A stretch of DNA of 64,000 bases from Larix kaempferi. Its lineage: Eukaryota; Streptophyta; Pinopsida; Pinales; Pinaceae. The stretch spans positions 8,420,001 to 8,484,000 of the forward strand of contig BSBM01000877.1 of assembly GCA_027924585.1 (NCBI GenBank), in the 5' to 3' direction. Below, piece after piece: positions 30,449 through 42,525 of this stretch. A program made the translations under genes and the position numbers. The notes under the pieces are model-generated. The model searched no databases, was not told where the DNA came from, and worked only from the letters and a program-made list of their open reading frames with translations. Numbering within the stretch: the stretch's first letter is position 1; each line of letters begins with the position of its first letter.

Positions 30449-33400
30449 GGTCACCTCCGACTTTCTCTCCCACATCCTTAATCTTGTTAGCAATCTTGTT
30501 AGCCGGGAAGACACCACGGCACTCTTGAAGGCCTTTTATGAGGAAGAAATCTACACTGTAATTTGGTCCATGGAGCTGGACAAGGCCCTGGGGCTTGATG
30601 GTTTTTCAATCCATTTTTATAGGCTCTGTTGGGAAATAATCAAGCCTAATTTGTTGAGAATGGTAAAAGCCTTTCAATAGAAAGCCAAAGTGGGAGGCAG
30701 TACTAACTGCACTTTCCTTGCCTTATTACCCAAAGAAGTGAATCCCGACACTTTTGACAGATTCAAGCCAATTTCGCTTTGCAATGCCTCTTACAAAATT
30801 ATGTCCAAGCTTTTGGAAAATAGAATCAAACCTCTACTTGGGAAGCTCATTTCTCCCATCCAGGGAGGTTTTGTCAAAGGGAGACATATCCTAGACAATG
30901 TGATCCAGGTGCAAGAAGCCATTCACTCTAGTCATCAACGGCAAGAGCAAGGAATGCTAATAAAGCTTGACATGGCAAATGCATTCGATCGGGTAAAGCT
31001 CTCTTTCCTTTACAAAGTCCTTCTTTCCTTTGGTTTCAGTACATATTTTGTCAACTTGATCAAAGCATGCACCGAAAAACCTTGGATAGCTCCACTAGTT
31101 AATGGCAGACCGGCCAACTACTTCCAAGCCTCGAGGGGAATAGGCAAGGCTGCTCCCTCTCCCCTTTTCTATACATCTGGATGGCTGATTTGTTGAGTAG
31201 AAAACTAACAGCAGAAAAGAAAGCAGGGACATCTCCAGGCATTAGGATAATGAAAGGTCCAAAGCCAATCAATTATGTTTTATTTGCAGATGATTCTCTT
31301 TTGTTGGGTGGAGCCTCCATCAAGATTGCCAAGGTCTTCAATGAAATCCTTCAAGATTTCTACAGCATCTCTGGAGCCCTCATCAACAAAAGGAAAAGCA
31401 TTGTGTTTGGGTGGAATGTAGATCGGCACACTATCCTTCGAATAGACCACTTCTTGGGTTTCTCGGGCTTTGCATCTTGGGAAAAAATAAAATACGTCAG
31501 GCTTCCCTTAACTTTGGGCCCTAACAAGTCTTCGTTGTGGACTGAAGTATTAAGAAAACTGAAGTCCAAGATCAAAGCCTGGGGTGGCCAATGGCTCACT
31601 AACGCTGGGAAACTTACTCTGGTCAAATCGTTCCTCTCCTCCTTACCAGTTTATCAAGCATCCTTCCTCTTAGCTCCAAAGACGATCACGGATCAGGTCT
31701 CCAAACTGATACGCGACTTCCTATGTCAAGGAGGAAAAGGAAATCACAGGAAATTCCACTTAGTAAATTGGGACACAGTCAAACGACCTTTTTCAGAAGG
31801 AGGGATGCAAATACGAGATCCTGGGCTTGCTAACATTGCATTGGGTGGCAAAATCCCGTGGAACTTATTCTCAAACAACAGACATCTGGTTAGCCTTTTA
31901 TTAAGGAAAAAATATCTTAAAGATGTCTCTCTTCACAGCCTACAGGCCGAAAACATCTCCAAAGGATCAATAATTTCGAACCTCTATCGTCGGGGGCTTG
32001 AATTCTTTCAAAACTACTTGTATTGTATCCCTGGAAATGGGAAAAGCACGATGTCGTGGCAGGACAAAATAATGGGACAGCCACCCCTTGACAGCTCGGA
32101 AGACTTCAAAGGAGCCCGAGACTAGCTTAAAGAACAAGGAATTAACTTGTTTGCAGATATATCTTCATGGGACGATTCTGGAAATTGGCAATCCTGGGCC
32201 TTTCCTCTCTTTCCAGAACAACTAAATAATCAAAAGAAGCTCCTTCTAACAGCTCTCATGGACCTGGCACCAGTTCATTTGCAATCGAAGGATAGATGGG
32301 CTGGAAAAAAAGTGGAATATACTCTACTGCGCAAGGCTTTGTCTCATTACAAACGAAACAAGCATCGATTCACTCAACAACGTTCTGGAAGCAAGTTTGG
32401 GATCCGCTCAGCCTCCCCAAAATCAACTTCTTTTTTTGGGTTCTAAGGCATAGAAAAGTGCTAACGGGAGACAACCTGCTAAAACATGGCATTATTTGTC
32501 CTCATAGATGCTCCTTCTGCTACAACGCCCTTGAAACCATCAACCATCTGTTCGTGGACTGCGCATTCCCCAGGATGTTAGGACTCTCTCTCTCCACGGC
32601 CTCAACATCAATACTCCTGCGCAAATCTCAATGGTAACTCTCTTCTACACTTGGCAAATGAGATATCCACATACAATCCGAAGCAAGTCTGTGTGGAGCA
32701 GAATTTGGATAGCTATTCCCAAATACGTTTGTTGGAATATATGGATTGCCAGAAACGATCAAATTTTCAACAACACTCTGCATCTCCTCGTGAAGGTGGC
32801 TGCAAAAGTTAAAGCACTTCTTCTTGAAACAGTGGCCATTCAATCTTTCAAGAACGATAACTCGTTCCTCCCCAAAGAAAAAAAAATGGTTGGGAACTTT
32901 CACTATTCGATACATAAAAAAGGTCTCTGGTCGCCCCTGCATAACTCCAAGATGGCGTTTAAGAGACACGGATGCAATATTTCAAACTTGGTGGAGGTCT
33001 CAGGGTAAAGTTACAATCTTCTTTGACGGTGCCTCCAAAGGCAATCCAGGGACAGCAGGAGCAGGTGTAGTGATCTACTCCCCGGACGGTATCAGAAAAG
33101 ATAGTTTCAACTGGGGATTAGGTCAGAAAACCAACAATCACGCAGAAATTCTTGGGCTACTAAAAGCCCGTCAGATCGCTCGAGGAAAATGCATTAAAGA
33201 AATACAAGTTTTCAGCGACTTGAAAATTCTAATAAAGATATTAAATTCAGATGATCTCTTCAGCAACCCGACTCTCAATAAGACATTACAAAGGTTGAGG
33301 CTCATGTTGCAAGACTTCTCCTCCTCACTTTTCTTCCATATCCTACGCGGCTCGAACAAGGAAGTAGATGCAAAGGCAAACTTGGCCTGCCTCCTGCCTC

Positions 33401-33549
33401 AAGGAGCTTTCAGCAAGAATGATGAAGAACCTAAATGGGAACCGATCCCGTAATATTTCTTTTTGTAGACTGTTGATTCCCAGTAATGATGGTTGCTTCG
33501 ACTACGGCGAACCAATATCTATTTAAATAAATTAACCGTTTTTAAAAAA
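30449..33549 (+). mobile_element. 5'-truncated L1-type LINE with poly(A) and TSD
   Basis: The element of about 3.1 kb is bounded by a 15-bp target-site duplication and ends in a short A-run. It begins inside ORF2, between endonuclease and RT (VTSDFLSHILNLVSNLVSRE), as expected from incomplete reverse transcription. Four to five frame lesions show it is dead. Confidence 0.93.
30450..33453 (+). pseudogene. LINE ORF2 remnant: RT, zinc-ribbon region, RNase H
   Basis: ORF2 of plant L1 elements primes reverse transcription at the target site. Visible in order: LDKALGLDGF at about 30580; RT palm with LALLPKEVN, FKPISLCNASYKI and IQGGFVKGRHILDNVI (30710-30910); LIKLDMANAFDRV; RQGCSLSP; YVLFADDSLLLGG with FADD at 31283; a zinc-ribbon (zf-RVT) region with CSFCYNALETINHLFVDC at about 32510; and RNase H with FFDGASKGNPG (33020), NNHAEILGLL, VFSDLK and a final VDAKAN. 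All four acidic RNase H positions are present. Lesions: stop or frame change near 30678, frameshift near 31138, Trp-to-TAG at 32123, and frameshifts near 32390, 32630 and 32990. The C-terminal RNase H places it in the plant L1 branch that carries that domain. Confidence 0.93.
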
Positions 33550-33564
33550 AAAGTGTGCAAGTTA
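33550..33564. repeat. LINE target-site duplication, right copy
   Basis: AAAGTGTGCAAGTTA follows the A-run directly. Confidence 0.92.
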
Positions 33565-33819
33565 AGCATTCACAATTGAATGAATGAAAAAATATTCATG
33601 TAGTTAGATTTTCAAGTTCTTACAATTTCTTTGTGTGAAATGTTAATTATTTAATATTTTCAACATTATGAAAGGGAGATTCCATAGTTTTGTGCACAAT
33701 TATAATGTGGAAGTCAATTTATTTTTTAATTAAAATTAATTATGTTAATTAATTTATATTACTAATAATTATTAATTTTTATATAAAAATAATAATCAAT
33801 AGTTTTTACATTTGTTTTT

Positions 33820-33990
33820 ATTTTATATTTTTTTAAATATTAAAAATTATTACTAAAATTTTATCAATTGTAAAATTGAATTTAATTTATTTGAATGATG
33901 CTTTTATTTTAGATTTTTTAAAATATTAAGAATTATTACTAAAATTTTATAAATTTTAAAATTGAATTTAAATTTATTTGAATGATGTTT
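33820..33990. repeat. Tandem AT-rich duplication (about 87 bp)
   Basis: The phrase ATTATTACTAAAATTTTAT, then TTGTAAAATTGAATTTAA and TTATTTGAATGATG, occurs twice in succession. Confidence 0.75.
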
Positions 33991-34164
33991 GGATGATTTC
34001 TTCTTCTTTCTTATTATTTTTTTATTTCCACATTAATATGAATTAATTAGTGAATCTATAAACTGACATAGGATTAAGCCTTCCCAAATATGATTTGTTG
34101 GTGTTCAATTATCTTTCCAATTGAGTAAATTTCTTCCTAATTAATCTTGATGAAGTTATCAGCT

Positions 34165-34640
34165 TTATTGTTTAGTTACATATTATTTGAATATAAAATT
34201 ATATATTTTTCAATGTTTAGGCCAACATTAAAAAATAAAATAAAAGAAGGATTCTTGCCACAATGCCATGTTTTTATATTTATCTATGAAACACCTTGGT
34301 GTTGTGTTTGTAATGGTTTAACTCAATTTTGACTTTGCAATATTTAGATATAGTTGTTTAATAAAACCATATATTTTATTCTTGTTTTAGTTCAGGTGTT
34401 GTGTTTGTAATGATTTAACAATTTTGACCTTGCAATATTTAGATATACTTGTTTAATAAAACCATTTATTTAATTCTTGTTTTAGAACTAGACAAAAGGT
34501 ATAACTTGTATGACATGTAACTCTAATAGTATAAGCAATCATATTCTGAAATTCTGACCCTTTACACTTCAATCTTTCCTTTCGTTAACCTTGGGACTTC
34601 TATACAATTTCAATGTCCCATGTTGCAGAAACAAGTAGAT
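34165..34640. repeat. Dispersed AT-rich repeat, copy 2, segment A
   Basis: Matches 1615-1935 in direct orientation. Inside it, a segment of about 106 bp (GTGTTGTGTTTGTAATG to TTCTTGTTTTAG) is duplicated in tandem at about 34290 and 34394. The match to copy 1 stops at about 34632. Confidence 0.75.
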
Positions 34641-37155
34641 AAATATAATTGAAATAAATATAATTCAATTCATAGAAATAGTACAAGTGTAACATTATTG
34701 TTACAAAATTAAACAAAAAATATTAAATGTGTAATATTATTCACGTTTTGGATAGCTACATCAATCAATTGCAATGATTTTTTTATAACACTAGTATAAA
34801 TAAATTAACAAAAAAAATTGTCAAAAATAAAAATGTGGATTGACTAAAGATAAAAATGTGAATTAATTAATAATTTTAATAATAAAAATAGTTATTTATC
34901 TTATTTTTTTATGTATTCAAAATGTAAAATAAATTAACATTTAAGCTATTTTTAAATATCTTAATATATTAATTGTGTTCAATCTAAAAATTAGAATAAT
35001 TATTTTTATGGGTTTCATTTTTTCTCTATGTTGATGATACTAAAATTCTAGAAGGTTTCATTGTAATTTCTTTATTATATTGTGAGATAGTGCAAATTGA
35101 GATTTAAAAAACTTCATTATTGAATTTTAATTATTAATATATTTTCATAGTGGATTACTATTATAAAATTGCATAAAAAAATTTGTGTCATTACTCATTT
35201 GCAAAAAGTGCAGTTGTAATTGCATCTAGAGCCCAGAATGAGGGAGATTTTGTTAGTTGAGTAACAAAATAATAAAAAGTAAAAAGTAATAAATATTATG
35301 TCGGCCATAAACAAAAAAGAATAATACAAAGTCAAAAGTAAATATGAGACTTAAACTAGAGACTTTAGAGCTTAGGATTAGGTGGTAAATATTATGTCGA
35401 TCATAAACAAAAAATAATAATACAATGTAAAAAGTAAATATGACACTTAAACTAGAGACTTTACTTTTTACTTTTAATACAAAGTAAAAAGTAAATATGA
35501 GACTTTAGAGTGTTTGTCGAGTAACAAAATAATACAAAGTAAACAAAAAATAATAATACAAAGTAAAAAGTAATAAATATTATGTGGGCCATAAACAAAA
35601 AAGAATAATACAAAGCAAAAAGTAAATATGAGACTTAAACTAGAGACTTTAGAGCTTAGGATTAGGTGGCTCACGTATTGTACTGAAGGAGCTATTCAAT
35701 GGAGGTTTGCACCTCGCGAGATTTGATCCCTTTGGACGCTCGATAGAGCCTAGGATTTTTATTGTTATTAACTTGGAAGTAACTTTCAATGCTATTTATA
35801 AAAATTGTTTTGCAAAAAGTGAAGTTGTAATTAAAATAACAATTATTAATTTTGGAGTAACTTTCAATGCTATTTATAGAAATTGTTTGTAGTATCCACA
35901 TTTTAAAGAGTTTGTATAAGTAGTACATAATAACTTGAAATTAAAAAAAAAATTCCTTATATTTGTGAAGAATGAATATGGAATTAGAATAATAATATTT
36001 AGTATTTTAAGGCAAGTTTTCATAAGATAAGTATGGGCTCTCTTCATAATTATAAAATCCATTTATTCATTATTGTATTTTCATATAAATATGAAGCATT
36101 TCATAAAATATAATAATAAAATATGTACTTTAAATATTTAGAAAATAAATGGTATTTTATGTACAATAACTCAGTATTTGATGGTGTTGAATCTATTTCA
36201 ACTATCAAAATCATCATTAAAACATAGTTAAGTTCAAATTTTATAATAGCCGCAAATCAAACCATCTAATTTTTAAACAACTAAAATTTATATAAATATT
36301 TAAATATTAACTAAAATATAAATCCTTCATAATTTTTCAACATTAAAACACCATGGAATTATAGCTATGTGAATTGTAACTTATATTTATATTATGATAA
36401 GGATTTTTCATATTAAAAAGTATTGGACTTCAATTCAACCAAAGCTAATTTCTTAAAAAAGAATAAGATGAATATTACGATATATTTTGACATAATTAAA
36501 GATAGCATGACTAACTTCAATAATGGATATCGATGATACGTTGTTTCACCGACTGCACATTAATATATAAAAGCTGAAATTAACTTAAATTTAACACTAT
36601 GAATTGTGAAAAACATATAGAATCGAATCTTTGTTACTCATTGATATGAAGATTCACTTAACAAATATATTCGAGTCTTTTCATATATTTAATATCTTTT
36701 ATGTGAAATGCTGTTTCACCTCCTGGTCATTAATATATAATAAAAAACTGAACTTAAACTCAGTTAAATTGCTAATGGAAATAGATTAATGGTGGAAATT
36801 ATTGAAAAACCAAATATCCTCGGATTCTGCTACGATTCAGATTAGGGAAAGGGTTTTTACCTTAGCAATGCTAAATGCAAATTCTGTGTTATGTGGATGT
36901 TGTATAAAATTTGCAGATTCAGCTCCCAAGCATAAAAAAAAATACAATGCAATTATAAATTTATAAATATTTTTTATTTTTGACAAATGAAATTAAAGGA
37001 AGATCAAATTTGTCATGTCAAAGCTGCTATTCAATAGAAAATAAAAATTTATATTTTAAAATATTTTTTTATTTTTATTTTTAAAATTAATTATTTTAAT
37101 ATATTAATGTTTTTTAGCAACCCAGATTACTTGAATGTCGGAGGCGGCTAGGTAT
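34641..37155. other. AT-rich spacer with diverged repeats
   Basis: Between 35270 and 35670, a unit of about 105 bp rich in AATAATACAAAGTAAAAAGT, TATGTCGGCCATAAAC and AACTAGAGACTTTAGAGC recurs about three times. GTTTCACC with CATTAATATATAA recurs at 36541 and 36713. There are no coding signs. It interrupts the dispersed repeat between segments A and B, so it may be an unrecognised insertion. Confidence 0.55.
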
Positions 37156-37157
37156 AC

Positions 37158-37412
37158 TAAAAATGGTATAGAAATTTTTTTAAGGATCATCCATTTTGAT
37201 ATCTAATTTTATGGATCAAATAATCAAATAAGCATTAAAAGATCCAATTTAGTAATGCTTAATCTAAATCAAGTAAAAGAGTTGAGGAATGAGAAGCATT
37301 TGTTTATTGACCAAATAATCAAATAAGTATAAAAGACCCAAATTCACTAATGCCTAATTTAAATCAAGTAAAAGCGTTAAGGAATGAGAAGCATTTTTAG
37401 AAGACAACATCT
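37158..37412. repeat. Dispersed AT-rich repeat, copy 2, segment B
   Basis: Matches about 1920-2105. The core (ATCAAATAAGTATAAAAGA to GAATGAGAAGCATTT) is present twice in tandem. It ends at AGAAGACAACATC, where the poly(T) start of the minus-strand LINE begins. Confidence 0.8.
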
Positions 37413-40400
37413 TCTTTTTTTTTAGTAGAATTTTTTTTTTATTGTTATTTATATTGAATCAAATAGTACAAAATGTATAAGTCTGTATAAGATGTAAGAT
37501 CATATATTCTCCTCTTATCCTCCTTCTTAACAAAAAACACATTCAAGTTCCTTCACATCCTATGTATATCTTCCTGTCAGATTCAAGTTACATTAACAAA
37601 CAAAACTGTTGACACAACCCTTCTCCATAACCTATAAACCCTGAAACTCTTCCCAAAAGATAATACCTTCCTCACCGTCCATTGCTTGTTTCGAGAGCTT
37701 ATCTGCCATAGAATTATGTTGACGATAGATATGTTCAAATGAAATATCATTGAAAAGTTGAATCTCAACGTTAATTCTTTGACACCACTGATAAAGAGAA
37801 ATGACATTGAGATTATACTCACCATGAGCCCATTTGATAGTCACTCTTGAGTCACCAAAGACTGAAATTTCAAATAGCCCAAAAGAATTTGCTACTTCTA
37901 ATAAGCACCATAGTGCCAGCAATTCAGATTTCATATTTGAGCTCGTTCCATAGTTCATCCTCAGGGTAAAGTAATGATCGTTGTTTAAAAAGATAACACC
38001 CACTGCTGCACAAAGGCCATTTGAAGCCGCCCCATCAAAAAATGCTACAGGTTTATTATTATGTGGATAGAATGAGTTGACTTTCTGTTCTTTGCACTCC
38101 ACAAGTTCCGAGCAGTGTTCTTTAGTCAAGAGTAGAATCCGACTAATAATACGAACTAAATTCAGAACCTTGTTGTCAAATAAAACTTCATTCCTGGAGT
38201 ACCAAATAACCCAAGAGATCAATGTTGGAAATGAAGGATACATCTTGCACTTTCTGGACCATTCAAAGACACACGGATAAAAATTTCCAACTCCCCATTG
38301 TTAATCCAAATCGAGAAGTGATGTGATCCTGCTCCAAATGGATCTAGTGAAATCACAATCAACCTGAAGATGTTTTGAAGTCTCCTGGCTATTTCTGCAC
38401 AGTATATAAATACTTGGCCCAACCCATCCTTTTTTCACTAAATTATCCCAAGTCTTTAGGCCATCTTGAAGAGAAAACCACATGAAACATTTAATTTTTA
38501 AAGGGATCTTCCAACGCCATAACTTCTTATACCACCAGTTTTGCGGAAAAATGCAAAAACTTTTAATAATAGTGCTATATGTTTGTTTATTCGTCACCAT
38601 CCCAATTTCATTGTTGTTGTTCCAAATGATCGTATCATTTTCCTCAGTTAATCTGCATCCTGTCGCATTCAGCTTATTAATGTAATATTCCCACTCTAAG
38701 AGTACATAACCAGAAAATCCCAGGTCCTTCGCACTAACCCAATACAAAATTTGGTCTATTATATTTAGACTTTTTTTATCTTGTTGAGAGTATGCAGATC
38801 ATACTCCTTCAAATAATTTAGAATATAAACCGGAAGGGTGTAGCATTCATCAAAACCTAGAATTGGGTTGATCCCAACAAGGATCTTCTTGCCATTGCCC
38901 ACCCTCCAAGTAAGTTCTTTAGCCAACCAATTATAAACTTTAATTAAACCCGACCAAATCGGTGAAGCTCCTCTGTTCCCTTTGTTTGGATTCCTAATCC
39001 AATTTGTCATCTCTCCTTTGATATACTTCACATTAAGGACCTTAGTCCAAAGGGTATTCCCAAACAGATCTCTCCAAAGACTCTTTAATCTTAGCGCACA
39101 ACTGAAGACAGAAAGATTCCTTATCCCCCAACCCCACAAGATTCATGAAGTGCTAATCTCTCCCATCTAGCCATAACCAGGTTACTGCGCTCAAGCCCTA
39201 TTGTCCATAGAAAATTGAAGAACAATTTCCTTAAGCAATTAATGTTATACCTTGGAACCTGATTAAGGGAAAACCAATATACTAGGATCCCGGTCAAAAC
39301 TGATTTAACAAGAGTGGGCCTTCCTCCTATAGAGAGTAACTTATAGTTCCATTGACTGATCCTTCCCTCAACTTTTTTCAATAAGCATAACCAGTCCTTT
39401 ATCTTGTAACCATTAGGCTTTAAGAAATAGCCTAAATACTTGAAGCCATCCTCCAATTGATAGAAAATATACAACATAGTGTTTTTTATTTCATCAAGCT
39501 TATTATTCTCAACTCTATAATGCAAAAGACTCGATTTTACGTTACTTACCTTCATACCTGATGCATCACAAAATGTCTTAATGATGTCCTTATAGTTCTT
39601 CCATTCAACAACTGAGTCTGTACCTGCTAAAAGGACATCATCTACAAACAAGAGATGAGATAGGAACAAATTGGATGATATTTGTATACCTTGAATGAAA
39701 CCTTCAATTTTTTCATTCCCAGTAAATCTGCTTAATCCTTCAATGGTTAGAAAAAATAAGAGAGGAGACAGAGGGAACCCTTGTCTAATATCCCTTGTAT
39801 TCTTGAAGAACTCAAACGGAGCACCATTGACCAATACAACAATATATATTTGCAGTGGATACACATGCCATAATCCACCTTAAGACTAAAGGAAGTATAC
39901 CAATCTGAATGAGTATCAAGCGCGGAAACACCCAATCAAATCTATCATACACTTTATCCAAATCCATTTTAAGTAAAAATGATTTCAACTTTCTTTTCTT
40001 TATCAAATGTATAATATCCTGAGTAATACCTATCACATCTAGAATTTGACGATCTTGCAAGAAACCAAATTGTTCTTAGGAAACGCATCTGGACAGTGTA
40101 GGCTTCAATCTCACCGAGATGATCTTGGAAATTAGCTTGTATGCCAAGTTGCAGAGTACAATTGGCCGAAAATCCCCAAAAGAAGTTGGTTTACTCAACT
40201 TTGGTACTAAGGTGAGAAAGGTAGAATTTAACACCCCCGAGATGAAACCTTTAGTTCTTGAGTACTCCACCATCTTCAACATATCCTCACCCATAATATC
40301 AAAAAAAGGTAGGAAAAAGTCAACAGTCCAGCCATCTGGCCCCAGATTCTTTTCTTTTGCAAACCCTTTCAGTGTTTCTTAAATTTCCAAAAGGGTAACT

Positions 40401-41074
40401 TATTTCCCTAAAGACTCAGCCTCATGATCATAAAAAAAGACAGGAAATAATCTGGCCACATGTAATTGAGAGGTTAAATCACATTGTCCAGTATCAACAA
40501 TTTTTTTCCAAAATAGCAGTGTGCTGCAGACTGAAGCTTTTCCAACCCTGAAATCATATTACCTTCATCGTCACAAATCTCCCAAATAGCATTGGAATTT
40601 ATCCTTTGAGAAGCAAATGAGTGGAAAAACTTTGTATTCCTATCCCCCAAACCGATCCATAGAGCACGACTCTTGAGCCTCCAGTCCATCTCCTCCTGTA
40701 CAAGAAGCTCATCTTTTGTTTGCTCTAATATTTTTAACTTTGAAAAGACTTCATTGTCCAACTGCTGATTAAAATTGTTAAGGTGTAAACTCTGAATCTG
40801 TTCTTCCAACTCTTTATATTCCTTCAAATCTAGCTTTTGTTTGTTTTTAATCCAATTAGTGACCACATCCTTGAGCTTCCGAAGCTTGAGAACAAATAAA
40901 TCCAATGGATTCAAATCTAGATATGCATTAAAACCAATACAATAGCTTTTGATCAGACTACAGAAGTCCTCATTCCTTAACCACGAGATGTTGAATTTAA
41001 AAGGGTACTTCAACGAACCCTGTGTGTTGTCGAATTGAAAAAATATGGGCCAATGATCCGTGAATCTTTCCTCC
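37412..41074 (-). mobile_element. Second L1-type LINE, 3' part (minus strand)
   Basis: This is the 3' portion of a LINE whose 5' portion is at 51083-53290. T-runs at 37413-37440 are its poly(A) tail read from the other strand. It is interrupted at 41074 by the gypsy LTR. Confidence 0.9.
37632..41074 (-). pseudogene. LINE ORF2 remnant: endonuclease end, RT, RNase H
   Basis: Read from 41074 downward: DHWPIFFQFD (end of the endonuclease domain, near 41055), a linker with WIGLGDRNTKFFHSFA (about 40640), RT with FLTLVPKLSKPTSFGDFRPI (40200), FLLKMDLDKVYDRFDW (about 39960), IRQGFPLSPLLFFL (about 39780) and LLFVDDVLLAG (about 39640). The RT active site reads FVDD, a tolerated variant of FADD. A zf-RVT region lies at 38747-38301, and RNase H at 38243-37632 has FFDGA, KSELLAL, FGDSRV and ADKLSK, so its four acidic residues are present. 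At least four frame breaks separate these parts (near 40380-40470, 40076, 39830 and 39130-38750). It differs clearly in sequence from the 30449 LINE. Confidence 0.92.
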
Positions 41075-41630
41075 TGTTAACAATCAAATTGACACCCTTA
41101 ACTAAGTGAAGGAGCAACATATGTTTACCATGCACCCGTGACAGGAAAGTCATGACACAAGTTCAGTCAGAGACGAATCCTCTTTGAGAAATGCATAAAT
41201 TGTGTTTAAAACATCCTAAGTGGTGCAAAAAAGCCTAAAAACTATTGAAAAGTGGGTTTTCAAGTAAAAATGATCTAAAATCAGGAAAAGAGATTATCCC
41301 ACACTTAAAAGAGAAACCTAAGGCTCATTTCCCAATGCTATATAAGAAAGGCATGGGAGGCATGGTAAAAGGAGACAAGAAGAGCAAAGGCATGCTGAGG
41401 AGATTCTGAAGGAAGAAAAGAGCTCAAATTCTTCGAAAGCAAGGGTGAAGGAAGGGAAGCTCATTTGAAATGGAGGAAGGATTCTCACCTAGGTCCATGG
41501 TAAGAATGTATTTCTCCATTATTTTAATATGAAGTAGTTCAAGTTTCTACCATTTCAGTGTTGAGTATTTGCTTATCTTGCATGATTCTAATTCTGAAAT
41601 GTTGTGAGATCTCAATGAATGTTTACTGAA
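41075..41630 (+). repeat. 5' LTR of the gypsy element
   Basis: About 556 bp. It differs from the 3' LTR by roughly 13 substitutions and two indels, about 97-98% identity. A TATA-like CTATATAAG at 41338-41346 is the likely core promoter. The shared sequence stops at GTTTACTGAA. The end is not a canonical CA, so the exact border is uncertain. Confidence 0.88.
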
Positions 41631-41659
41631 TGAACTTAGATCTTAAAAAAATTGCCAAG

Positions 41660-42525
41660 AAGATCATCCTACCCATATTTGTCCTCATATGGATGACATT
41701 CATTGCATGTTGGCTCAACGAGGAGGGAAACAACCACAACCAGCTGTCCTAACTCAACCCTTCCCCCAGCAACAACAGATGGTTGTTGCGGCACCGGTAC
41801 CTCCTCCAGGAGGAAACCAGACAAACCCCCCACAAGGGGGAAAACCACCCAATGCTAATATCTTCACAATTGGTGAACACAACATCCATATCCAAACAAG
41901 GGCTCGTTCTTATGACATACCTTCAAAAGATGCTGAAACAACTGGATCTCAGCCAAGTGGTTTTCTAAACTTTGAGAAACCAACCATAGACATGGTACCT
42001 CGACCTCCAAAATGGGTCCTCCACAAAACAACACACAACCCTAATGCGTGAGCTGCTCAAAGCTACAATGTGGTTGAAGATTTATCTCAAGCTCCTTGTG
42101 CAATGTCTGCCTTGGAGGTGTTACAAAGTTGTCCTGCTCAACGAAAAGCACTATTGTCTGCTATCGGTGCTATTGATCCTTCAGACACTAATTTGATCAC
42201 TTTTGACTTAGAACAGCCCACATGTAGGCTTTCCTCACAAATTGCTTTCCAAATTAAAGTAACTTCACATGGTAAGAATATTTTTCGAACCATTGTGGAT
42301 GAAGGAGCCTCCACTTGTGTCATGTCACTAGCTTGTTGGAAAGCTTTGGGTTCACCCACCTTAGTACCATCCCACACAATTCTTAAGGCATTTGATGGTC
42401 ATTCGTTCCCACCTCATGGACTTATCATGGCTTGCCCAGTTGAACTGGGGGGAAAAACGGTTCAAGTAGATGTTGAGGTAGTGGATGCACCCATAGACTA
42501 CAATTTTCTATTAGGTCGCAATTGA
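41660..42525 (+). pseudogene. gag C-terminal fragment and aspartic protease
   Basis: The Pro/Gln-rich stretch encoded from 41689 (VPPPGGNQTNPPQGGKPPN) resembles the end of gag. A TGA at 42049-42051 interrupts it. From 42070 the protease follows: TIVDEGASTCVMSL carries the active-site motif as D-E-G-A in place of D-[ST]-G, and YNFLLGRN is the conserved C-terminal signature. TGA at 42523 replaces the Trp codon expected in GRNWIHKM. The N-terminal gag (capsid) is missing. Confidence 0.85.

Noticed and set aside
35690-35750. Possible tRNA-like segment (GCACCTCGCGAGATTTGATCC)
   Set aside because: No cloverleaf could be formed and no A or B box pair fits.
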